Shown here: positions 45,281 through 54,694 of the stretch, one piece after another
Layout of the letters: the number at the start of each line of letters is the position of its first letter
Numbering within the stretch: position 1 is the stretch's first letter
Assembly (NCBI GenBank): GCA_947471745.1
Contig: CANJKZ010000464.1
Span: 496,001-560,000, forward strand
Direction: 5' to 3'
Source of the DNA: Closterium sp. Naga37s-1
Taxonomy: Eukaryota > Streptophyta > Zygnematophyceae > Desmidiales > Closteriaceae
Length of the DNA: 64,000 nt
Notes under the pieces: model-generated
Databases searched by the model: none
Told to the model about the DNA's origin: nothing
The model's input: only the letters and a program-made list of their open reading frames with translations
Made by a program: the position numbers and the translations under genes

Positions 45281-45515
45281 GGCTCGAGCGGCTCGGCTGC
45301 AGGGCGGCTCGGCGACTCGGCTGCTGGGCGGCTCGGCTGCTGGGCGGCTTGGCGGCTGGGCGGCTCTGCGGCTCGGCTGCTGGGCGGCTCGGCGGCTCTG
45401 CTGCTGGGCGGCTCGGCTGCTGGGCGGCTCGGTGGCTCGGCTGCTGGGCGGCTCGGTGGCTCAGCTGCTGGGCGGCTAGGCTGCTGGGCGGCTCGGCGGG
45501 GCCGCTGAGAGGGCG
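45281..45515. repeat. copia-3 leader repeat 1 (GGCTCGGCTGCTGGGC)
   Basis: Degenerate tandem units of about 20-23 bp built on GGCTCGGCTGCTGGGCGGCT. Confidence 0.8.
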
Positions 45516-45587
45516 GCGTCCGGGGCCGCTGGGAGGAGGCGGCGGGGCCGCTGAGAGGAGGCGGCGTGGCCGGAAAGGTAGGTGGCG

Positions 45588-46290
45588 GGGCCGCGTCAGG
45601 GGCTGCGACAGGGGCCGCGTCAGGGGCCGCGTCAGGGGCCGCGGCAGGGGCCGCGTCAGGGGCCGCGGCAGGGCCGCGTCAGGGCGCCGCGTCAGGGGCC
45701 GCGTCAAGGCGCTGCCAGGGGCCGCGGCAGGGCCGCGTCAGGGCCGCGGAAGGGGCCGCGGCAGGGGCCGCGTCAGGGGCCGCGTCAGGGCCGCGTCAGG
45801 GCCGCGGCAGAGCCGCGTCAGGGCCGCGTCAGGGGCCGCTTCAGGGCCGCGGCAGGGGCCGTAGCAGGCCGCGTCAGGGCCGCGTCAGGGGCCGCGGCAG
45901 GGCCGCGTCAGGGCCGCAGCAGGGGCCGCGTCAGGGCGCCGCGTCAGGGGCCGCGTCAGGGCGCCGTCAGGGGCCGCGGCAGGGCCGCGTCAGGGCCGCG
46001 TCAAGGCCGCGGCAGAGCCGCGTCAGGGCCGCGTCAGGGGCCGCTTCAGGGCCGCGGCAGGGGCCGCGGCAGGCCGCATCAGGGCCGCGTCAGGGGCCGC
46101 GGCAGGGCCGCGTCAGGGCGCCGCCAGGGGCCGCGTCAGGCCGCGTCAGGGCCGCGTCAGGGCGCCACCAGGGGGCGCGTCAGGGGCCGCGATAGGGCGC
46201 CGGCAGGGGCCTCGTCAGGGCGCCGCCAGGGGCCGCATAGGGGGCGCGTGGGAGGCGGCGTAGGGGCCGCGTAGGGGCAGCGTAGGGGCC
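45588..46290. repeat. copia-3 leader repeat 2 (GGGGCCGCGTCA)
   Basis: About 700 bp of 12-14-bp units, GGGGCCGCGTCA and GGGCCGCGGCA alternating, some 50 copies. This is the untranslated leader between primer site and Gag. Long Arg/Pro/Ala-rich open frames on the plus strand are artefacts. Confidence 0.85.
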
Positions 46291-46390
46291 GCTAAAAAAA
46301 ATTTTAGGGCAGGGCGCAATGTGCGCGGGCAGCTAAAAAAAAAATTCTTATGGTGGGCCCTTAGGAAGGAACGGTCCCATGTAGGAACCC

Positions 46391-46401
46391 GCTCTATACC
46401 A
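46391..46401 (-). other. copia-3 primer-binding site
   Basis: TGGTATAGAGC on the minus strand right next to the 5' LTR. It fits the initiator tRNA-Met complement TGGTATCAGAGC with one base missing. Confidence 0.75.
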
Positions 46402-46530
46402 TGTGAATCAAGAAAACAGGAATGAAATGACTAAGTGAAAGTTGGGTACAAAAGGCAAACCCTAGGCAACTGTACCCCATATGTGCTACCCCACTATAGC
46501 CTACAGTAGCTATGTCATATAACTCTGACA
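46402..46530 (-). repeat. copia-3 5' LTR
   Basis: 129 bp, identical to 38932-39060. Confidence 0.95.
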
Positions 46531-47340
46531 AGAAAATGGAGGCCCATAGGGTGAAAGCCAGGAATAGGAGATGAGGGACGAGCACAAGGGGAACGACGAG
46601 TGGTCTAGGGAGAAGCGTCAAGAGACGGGTCAAGAAGGAGAGGGGGAGACACCGGAGAACGGGGAGGAAAACAAGCCGGAGACGTGTCTAAGAGAGGGAG
46701 TGGTGGGGAGGAGGGAGGACAACTGTCAGTGGAAGGCCACAGAAGGCCAAATACGACAGTTGCGGCTGTTGCTGCTGTGGCCGCGGGTGCTGTTGGTATA
46801 GCTGTTTCGCTGAACGTCGAGGGCTCACAGCACCTCAGGGTCCACACCTCAAGTGTTACCCCCAGAACCAGCACCCCCAGGGTCCGGTTGCTGCGGCGAC
46901 TGTGAGGACGAGGCCAAGGACGGCAGAGACTGTGGGGTGACGTGCAACACACCAAACGGGGCAAGAGAGGGGGGGGAGGGGGGGGGGGAGAGGGGGGCTA
47001 CCAGGAGGAGTGGGATTAGAAGGAGGGCGGGAGTGAGGAATAAGGGGGCGGAGGGAACCGGGGTACCTCGGTGGGGGTGACGAGTGTAGAAACAAACAGA
47101 ATCATCAAAGGTGATGTCCTGAGAGCTAAAGAACCGGTGAGACGAAGGGTGGTAGAACAGCCAGTGAGAAATGTCGAGGGGGAAACAGAGGAGGACACAT
47201 GTGATAGTGCGGGCTGAGAACTTGTCTGTGCTAGGGGCACGGACATGAGCAAGGCAGCCCCATACACAAAACGCAGCTGCAATACCAGGGGACCCAGCCC
47301 AGAGGAAGGTCGGTGTAACCTGCGGGCGTGAGCGGGTGGT
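46531..47340 (-). pseudogene. Old copia B, right piece (linker-integrase end)
   Basis: 46535-46700 aligns with 33939-34070 of old copia A. A Pro/Ser linker follows, then the integrase C-terminal region at 47070-47330 (minus: SRFFSSQDITFDD-like, ACTSMVHDCFAAAF-like in broken frames; the plus-strand wording gaaccggtgagacgaagggtggtagaacagcc is the conserved ...FYHPSSHRFF segment). Gag and protease are absent. Confidence 0.7.
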
Positions 47341-47900
47341 GAGCTGATGGCGCGCGTGGGCGGCGAGCTGCTGGCGTGTGCGGGCAGCAAGCTGTTGGCG
47401 GGAGGTGCTCGTAGGGGAGGGCGCGAGGGGCGCTACGACGGGACCAGCGGAACCTTACGGCATGGCCAGCTAAGCGCGGCGGCGGGGCCAGTGAGGGGCG
47501 CTATGGTGGTGTCTGCGACGGGCGCTATGGCAGGGTCAGTGAAGCGCGACGGTGGGGCCAGTGAGGAGAGCGACGGTGGGGCCAGTGAGGAGAGCGACGG
47601 TGGGGCCAGTGAGGGGGACTATTGCGGGGCCGAAGGGGCCTTACAATGAGGGGCCGCGAGCTAGGGGCGACGTATGGGGACAGCGGGGCCGTGAGCTAAG
47701 GGCGACTGTCAGGACCAACGTGGTCGCGAGCTAGGGGCGACCGGCGGGGCCAGCGGGCCCGCGATCTAGGGGTGACGTGCGGGCTAAGGGGCAATGGTCG
47801 TGCTAGAGAAATCGGGCGGGCTAAGGGGCGACGGGCATGCTAGGGGCGATGGGCACGCTAGGGGTTACGGGTTGGCTAGGGTAGGCGCTGCAGAAGCGAT
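47340..47900. repeat. GC-rich leader-like repeats of old copia B
   Basis: GGGGCCAGTGAGGAGAGCGACGGT recurs in tandem near 47540-47620, followed by units with GCGAGCTAGGGGCGAC. As in old copia A, the leader-type repeats touch the integrase remnant directly. Confidence 0.55.
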
Positions 47901-47999
47901 GGTCGTAAACCAACGATGATAACATACAATGGTACATAAAGAGAACCCTAATCTGTCCAACCTAACATAACAAAGAGTACACATGCAAGCTTACAAAAT

Positions 48000-49233
48000 A
48001 TATTAAATGTGCACTTTGACAATTGGGACCTTCCCTCCTCGGACCCAGTGGAGCCGCAGGCACCGCGTGAGTGGCATGACATGTTACGCACTACGCTTGC
48101 AGCCCTCGGCTTCTTCCCATCTTCTGCTGGTACTTCTCTCTTCATTCACTACAGCACTACACCTTTCTACATTATTTTCTACGTCGACTATATGGAATAG
48201 CCACTCCCGACGGAGCTACACTAGCCTCGGTGAAGGACGAGCTGCTGAGGAGACACACCTGCACTGACCTAGGTGAGCTGCGCCGCTATCTTGGCTTGGA
48301 GATCACAAGGGACAAAGCATTGTGCACCAACATTCAGACTCAGTCACACATGGTGCAACAGATCCTCGACCGCTTCCGCCTTCAGCTCTCCTCTGCTCAA
48401 CCCAGTCCTCTTGCTATTTACCATAACCTGTCGGCTCCTGTGCCTGACGAGGCAGCTGACGCTAGTGGTCCGCAGAGCTGGTGGGGTGCCTCATGTACCT
48501 GATGACCTGCACTCGCCCAGAATTTGCACTCACGAGAAACGCAGATGCGTTGTGGGCAGACGATGCCAAGATTCTTAGGTCCTCTCAGGTCTACTGCTTC
48601 AGCCTAGGCGCAAGAGCTGTCTCGTGGAGGTCCACTCGTTCGTCATCGGTGGCACACTCCAGCTGTGATGCAGAGATCTATGCGAAGGCTATGGCTTCTT
48701 AGGAGCTCTGCTGGCTGACTTTCTTGCCCACTGACTTAGGTGAGCCGTCTCGCTTTGCCCCAGTCCTGTTTGCTGATAACAAGGTCATGATCCTCCTGTG
48801 TTAGGAGCCTGGACTGGAGGGCAGGGTGAAGCACATCCAGTTGCGATACTTTCTTATGTGTGAGTTTCAGCATCGCGGTCAGGGCCATGTAGTATTCTTG
48901 GCCTCGGGAGCCAACACCGCTGATATATTTACTAAGGCACTCTAGCCTAGTTGTCATTAGTGGTTCTGCACACAGCTTGGACTTGTTCTAGCAGATCGTC
49001 ACCTGTTAGGATCCTAATATCTGTAATTGCTTTATCTTTGTCTGTTGATACTCATTGACTGGCCTTGTGGCCCTTAGTCTCAGAGGTTGGAGTGGTAGTG
49101 CCGCCCAGAGTTGTGATTTGTACACTTGTTGTTCTTGTTGACTGGTCTTGTGATCACTTGTCTTAGAGGTTGGAGTTGCTTCTTATCTACTTCTTATCTA
49201 CTAAGCACTGCCCCTCACCTAGCTTAGGGGGCG
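48000..49233 (+). pseudogene. 3' half of a copia element (RT-RNase H), plus strand
   Basis: RT fragments PREWHDMLRTTLAALGFFPS, FYIIFYVDYME (the YVDD has become YVDY), RRHTCTDLGELRRYLGLEIT, then RNase H SWRSTRSSSVAHSSCDAEIY and ANTADIFTKAL with stops and deletions. It ends at about 48957. A 3' untranslated stretch leads to a purine tract AGCTTAGGGGGCG at 49221-49233 and then TGTCAAAATATA, a likely LTR start. The 5' half is missing. Confidence 0.82.
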
Positions 49234-49933
49234 TGTCAAAATATACATGCATGCATTCCTATGTCTACAATTTGATATGCTATGTGCGCGGTTTGTGCTA
49301 GAGAGGCCAGTGTTTGTGATATGTATTCTTGCATTGCATGCCCTCATTCTAGTCATTCTTGTTTGTTAAATGAGGTGGAATGTAAAGCACAAAAAGCAGC
49401 TTCAAGGTCGTTAAGTGAAGTTTTTTGCTCTGAATATTCAGAAGAATGCATGTATGATGCCCTGATAACATGACGTTTTTTTGCGGCACTTGCCTTTCGG
49501 GCTCAGGGTGTCTCTATGCCAAAAACATGCCTAGTTTATAGTCCTAAAGAATACCTTTAGGTTGATGTACCTGTCCGCTCAACAGAGTGTTTACCGAGTC
49601 ATCACTAAACTATACTTCTACTCCACGAAACCACGAACAAACACTAGCTCCAGTCCAGTAACATAACTCTATAAAACTAAGCTCAGATATTTGAGATACT
49701 GGATTATGATCAAGTATTGGATTAGCCTATCCCGAACCTCTTTTCCAGTCAAACACGTTCGTAGTAGTCGACCCGTAGAAAGTGGCGAAAATGGTCAAGC
49801 AGCATACTACATATGTCGCCAGAGTCGTGATCTGCTTCCAAACCATGCAAACATGAATCCTGAGGGCCTCTTATATGATAACAAGTCATTTTAGCTTTTT
49901 GCTTTTGTCCGTTGAATTAACATGTATTTAGAT
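49234..49933. other. Probable LTR start, then unassigned AT-rich DNA
   Basis: TGTCAAAATATACATGC at 49234 follows a polypurine tract, so an LTR of the plus-strand copia should begin here. No partner LTR is present to fix its end. At about 49738-49825 a stretch (GTGGCGAAAATGGTCAAGCA, then GTCGTGATCTGCTT) is homologous to 54172-54262. ATTTAGAT at 49926-49933 is the left target duplication of the hAT. Confidence 0.5.
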
Positions 49934-52900
49934 CAGGGCCCAAAATTGGTTTAGGCCTACCCTTACGATTCAGGGTTCCAGCCCCTCCTTAACCAGACCC
50001 CTAGGGAAAAAAATTTCGTACCCTGTTTGCAGCAGGGTAAATGAACCAGGAGCCTGATTTGAGCAGGGTAGTTTTAGGCTAAGCCTGTTTGGGGTTCTGT
50101 TTTCATAGCTAAGTTATTTATACTGACATAAAAAAGTAGCACACACAAAGACAATGAAGTCTATAAGAGCATCACATTCACAACACACCTACTCAGTGCC
50201 ACCCCCACTGCCTACATCTTCTACAAACTGGGTCTCTAAAGCCCTGGTGGCGTCAAACTCCTTGGTGGGTCGCCTCAGCTTCTCCCCACGAAAGATGGCG
50301 ACCACCTCAAACCAGTCGACCTCGTACCGTAGCAGGGAGCAACGCATCAGGTGCTCCAGGCTTGTGTCGCCTAGGCTGCCGCGTCCCCAAGTCTTGATCA
50401 GATTCTGCTTCGAGAAGCCACGCTCGCATTCAACCGTGCTCAATGGCAGCACGGCGACTGACTGCCACATTCGCATGATGTTGGGGAAGGACACACGCCA
50501 AGCATTGTCCCGCAGCATGTTCGTGAGCGCCAGATGGAAATCCTCGTTGTTTTGTGCTGGGAGAACATTGTGGATGTAAACATCCACAGCTCCTGTTGCC
50601 TTTTTGTAGTCGAACCCTGTATTGGGGCAGGGTTGGGGTGACAGCTTGGCCGATGCTCGCAGACACGGGTAGGAATGGGGGGCATTAGTCCAACAAGCAG
50701 CAGTCAGCAATACGTGCACGGGTCACCCACGCAGGAGAATTCGTTGCAACAACACACATCAGAACATGTAAAATCGCTACAGTAGGCTTACCATGCAGCT
50801 TGTGGTTGTACAACTTGTGCAGCTGGCCGAGCCACCTCTTGAATGTTTCCACGCGCTTTGTGTCGTCGGACACGTACGATGCTGTGCGAAACAGCTTTGT
50901 ACCTTCCAGTTGCTGCAGGTCGCGCATCCGCCACTCCAGCTCGCCGTCAATGGCGCGCACATACTTGATTGACAGCTCGATGCACGCCGTGACATTGCCA
51001 TCCGTTTCATGTCCTGGCAGCGGGCGCTCGTGCAGCGTGAATTTAAACGAGACGGGATTCCCATCCGCGTCTACGCCCTCCGCCTTCATCTCGCGCTTAT
51101 CCTTCGCCTGGTGCCTCTGAATGAAATCTGGCAGCTGCATTTTGTCCCCGCTGCCGAAATGGTGGGCAGGGTCGCGGAGGGAATACCGCGTCTTCAGACG
51201 CATCCTTGTCTGCTGCACGATGTGCGCAACAAGGGTAACGTCCACCTTCACAAAGGCATTACAATGAGTCAGGTAGTGCACGTGTTTGCTTGCGACAACA
51301 TAAACGTCAGCACGAAAGGCCCTTACCTGGCGCTGCTGGAAGCGCTGGTTGAGGTAGTTAAGTTCCCAAAGCACATCCGCAAGAAAGCAGATGAGCCAGT
51401 GGAACTTGAACGAGGTAACCACCTCGTACAGTTCCGCCTTGTAATCCTTCAGCACCACTATGGCCGCAGGGAGCACGTCGAGCAGGCGCTGTATCGCTTC
51501 ACCACGGGCGAGCCATCGGGTATCGCTAATCTTCTGCGCCTCCAGATTCGTCTGGCAGTATATCCGCTGCATCTCGTGAAACTTCTGGTAGTCCTCGCTG
51601 CTGCGGCCGATGTGGTCAGCGAAGGCGCGCACGACATCGTCAATCATTTGCAGCTCAGGTACCTCTTCAGCAGAACCACTAGCAGCGAGTGCCTCCCTGT
51701 ACAGTAGGGCACATCGACAGAGAGTAAGTCAATAACAATTCCTGTAAAAACGGCAGCACAAAGCACACAACGGAGATGCATACCGATGAGCGATACAATG
51801 TGTTGAGGCCAGATGCGGAATGCGCATTCGCAGCCGTGTCACGACTCCTCTGTTCTTGCCGACCATCACGCTGGCACCATCAGAGGCGACGCTGGATATC
51901 TTCTGGAGGTTGACCCCGATACCTGTGAGATACTGCACGACAGTGGATGTGAGTGAGGCACCGTCTGCACGGTCAACAGTAATGAGTGTCAAAAACTCAG
52001 TAACCACCGTGGTGCGTTGGAAAAACGTGGCCTATAAAATGAGGTGCTTCCCATGCACCCGGTCCGTGCTCTCGTCAAGTGAAATCCCTATCCACGGGGA
52101 TTCCAGCAGGTGCAGACGTTGTGTCTCTTGGAGGTATGTTGAGAGTGCGCGCAGGTTTTCTTTGAATCCGTAACTGCCAGGAGAAAAAAAAGGTGGTCAA
52201 ATGAAAGAGTGCATGATAATCAATAAACCAGTTTCACCAACACATGCCACCACTTACTCGGTGTAGTACGCGCCGTAGCCGCCAAAGGGAGGGAGGTCTG
52301 GTAACCCCTCCTTCGACAGAAACCAGCACAGCGGGACGAACATCGCGATGGGTGCGTCCGCTTTGCAGACGAAGAGCGCGATGTGGAGGAGACGGGTGAT
52401 GTGTCGGGTAGAAGCATCCGTGGTCTGCCACTGAGTGAGTGTGGCCTGCTTGGCCTTCTCCGCCTCCGCTTTCTCTTGATTCTCCACCGACTGCTTGTGT
52501 GCACGGGTCGAGGAGTGTGTGTGGATGCTGCCTATCTGGAGATCCCGAGCACCCTCACCCTTCGCCCCATACGCGGTGTGCGATAGTGGATCTCCGTGCT
52601 TCACACAAATGGCACATTTCAAAGAAGGACGACCGTTAGACATGCGTAGCAAGCGTAACCATTTGAAACTACCTGCCCACTGAGCCTCAAATGTCTTCTT
52701 CACCGATTCGTACTCAACATCCGCGAGAGCGGTGGGTGGCTTCGGATCGGCCGAAGGAGCTGGGCGTTTGTGTGAAGTCGCGTTTCGGGGAGGAGGGGCG
52801 CCCCAGAGCGTCTGCTGCGTGTACGTCGCTCCCACACGCGGTCGCTTGACGGGCGCGGTGCTGACTGTCGTAGGCGAAGAAGTGGGCGGCTTTGACGAGC

Positions 52901-53714
52901 CCTCGCCACCTCCGGGACTCTATGGAAGGGTGTGGCTCCCACGCCGTGGGAGAGTCTGGCGGCTCGAACGGATAAACCGTTCCTACCACACATTCTGGTG
53001 ACGGTTCACGAGGCGGCTGTGCGATGGGCACGGCGTAGTTCTCGCTAAGGCGTGGTAAAACGCCCAGCACGGAGAGGCCGTTTCTCGCGCTATCAGGTGG
53101 ATCGGGCTCTCCAGTAGGCATTGTGGAGTTGAAAGCCCAAAATGGGTGAGAATGAGGGACAAGCGAGAGACCCCCTCGTAGAGAATGAGCCTTTGCAAGC
53201 CTCGAAAGGGCCGTTTCTTCCACGGGGCGGGAAGTGCATGGCCAGCAGAGCAGGACAGGGCCTGCAATTTGTTGTCAAGGACAGCGTGAAGCTGTCCTTG
53301 ACACCCAACTATGCTGTGATGGCGGTGGGCGTGGCATCATGTGGCTAGATTCAAGAATGCGTTGGCAGTCGTGCAGGAGAAACAACCAATGAGGCAACAT
53401 GGCTTGTCGCCGACAACGAAGCAAGTTTTATGCGCGTGGTCACAAGCGACAACGCTTGTTTGTGGGGGTGTGGTACATTTTGTCACGACACGGAGTGTGG
53501 TCCGATTCGCGTTAAAAAAGTTTCGGTAAAAGGGTAGTCTACACCCTACCCTGATTCCGTCAGGCTAACCATAAATCCTATCAGTGTTAAAAAAAACATG
53601 CTCTTTTTAGAGAAGGGTAACTATCTTGAAATCCTGATTTCGGCAGGGTAATCCTGAAAAAGTGGCCGGCCCCCAGGGTAATCAGGGCGTTTTACCCTGA
53701 TATTTTGGGCCCTG
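49934..53714 (-). mobile_element. Complete hAT DNA transposon
   Basis: 3781 bp. Terminal inverted repeats CAGGGCCCAAAAT / ATTTTGGGCCCTG are perfect over 13 bp. The 8-bp target duplication ATTTAGAT (49926-49933 and 53715-53722) is perfect. Subterminal regions are crowded with CCCTGAT and AGGGTAA motifs, as expected of transposase binding sites. It encodes one minus-strand transposase. Confidence 0.96.
50189..52835 (-). pseudogene. hAT transposase, four exons, one in-frame stop
   Basis: Exons 52835-52258, 52173-51784, 51696-50792 and 50655-50189 join in phase with GT-AG introns (780 codons with the stop). N-terminus: basic leader, then a TTF/BED-like zinc region (LKCAICVKHGDPLSH ... HTHSSTRAHKQ). 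Middle: RNase H-like core with GISLDESTD, SVASDGASVMVGKNRGV (second catalytic Asp region) and KISDTRWLARGEAI. C-terminus: hAT dimerisation block (VLPLSTVECERGFSKQNLIK). The product resembles the ZNF862-like hAT group. A TAG at 52032-52034, eight residues after LDESTD, interrupts it. All else is open, so the loss of function is recent or the stop is read through. The exon 4 acceptor (CTGCGAG) is weak. Confidence 0.85.
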
Positions 53715-53787
53715 ATTTAGATATTGAAACTGATACAGTTTACCTGCATAATATATAATGTATTACATTTCCGAAATGAACCCTACA

Positions 53788-53995
53788 CCTGTTACGAGTG
53801 CAATTGAGTGATCGAGCGAGAATTGCACTATCGAAGCAAGAGTACAACGAGCGAAGGCATGAGCGAAGAATATATAGCGAAACTACAGCGGTAACGGTAA
53901 TGCGTGGAAATTGGGGTGCGCGACGGGCCTGGCGCCGAGGTTGGGAAGTGTCGAGGCGGAGGTCCGGAGCGCGGGTTACCAACCGAACTGTGAGG
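53788..53995 (-). repeat. Dispersed repeat, copy c (contains a TATA-like site)
   Basis: Reverse complement of copy a (4609-4816) at about 80% identity. TATATAG at 53871-53877 on the plus strand. It lies 0.70-0.91 kb upstream of the EGF-like gene, in the same orientation relative to that gene as copy a has to the TTL gene. Confidence 0.7.
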
Positions 53996-54171
53996 TTGGG
54001 TCGCGTCGTGAACAGTGGCGGGAATAGTGTCGAAGCGAGTGTCGCGAGTGGTAACGGATTACTGTTGGGTGCTGTTGGCGGGAACAGTGGTGTACGCGCT
54101 GAGCAGGGACGCGAAGTAAGGAAAAGGAATTTTCCTTACAACACCCCACCTCATCCCCAGCGCCTTCCGCG

Positions 54172-54262
54172 GTGAAACGCGTTCGCAGCCCAGCAGCAAG
54201 GACATGTGGAAACTAGCGAAAACGGTCAGACAGCAGGTTACATCTGTCGCAAGTGTCGTGAC
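54172..54262 (+). repeat. Repeat shared with 49738-49825
   Basis: GCGAAAACGGTCAGACAGCA and TGTCGCAAGTGTCGTGACCT match the earlier stretch in the same orientation at roughly 75%. Function unknown. 54263-54694 otherwise shows no gene and is the presumed promoter and 5' UTR of the next gene. Confidence 0.5.
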
Positions 54263-54694
54263 CTACTTTCTTAGGCGCAAAAAACAGAATTCGTTCATGT
54301 TCAGGTTTTCGCTGCTCCACTCTCAACTTCCTCGTCACCCCCTCTCATCCGCTTGTGCAGCCCTCCGTTTCTCCCGTTGCATGATTCCATCTCGTTCCTT
54401 CATCGCGTTCCACCCATCGACCTCCGCGCATCCCGCTCTGCCCATCGACCTCCGTCCATCGCGCTAATGCATTTGCGCACCCATCGGGCATGGCTCGAGC
54501 GAATGCACGCCGATGGGCCTCGCCTCCGACGACGGTCACTGCTGCGCCACCTCGTCGCCCCCCGCCCTTCCGCCACAAATTCCTGATGCATTATTGCGGA
54601 TATACCGCCACGAGTTGTGTTGTGCCCTTCACGACTCGCTCTCGCTACTCGCTCTCAGCAAATAAATCGCCCATGTGCGTCTTAGCACTCACAG

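Larger units (their letters stand above)
38932..46530 (-). mobile_element. copia-3: young, nearly intact Ty1/copia retrotransposon
   Basis: 7.6 kb. LTRs 38932-39060 and 46402-46530 are identical over 129 bp; ends are TGTGA...TGACA, and the target duplication AGAAA (38927-38931, 46531-46535) is perfect. Gag and pol are open over 5.9 kb, with one frame change near 43505. Inserted in old copia B. It is the best candidate in the window for recent or current mobility. Confidence 0.96.

Noticed and set aside
45349-46274. Arg/Pro/Ala-rich open frames of 170-230 codons on the plus strand
   Set aside because: Produced by the 12-14-bp leader repeat of copia-3. Composition follows the repeat and no motif or coding context supports them.
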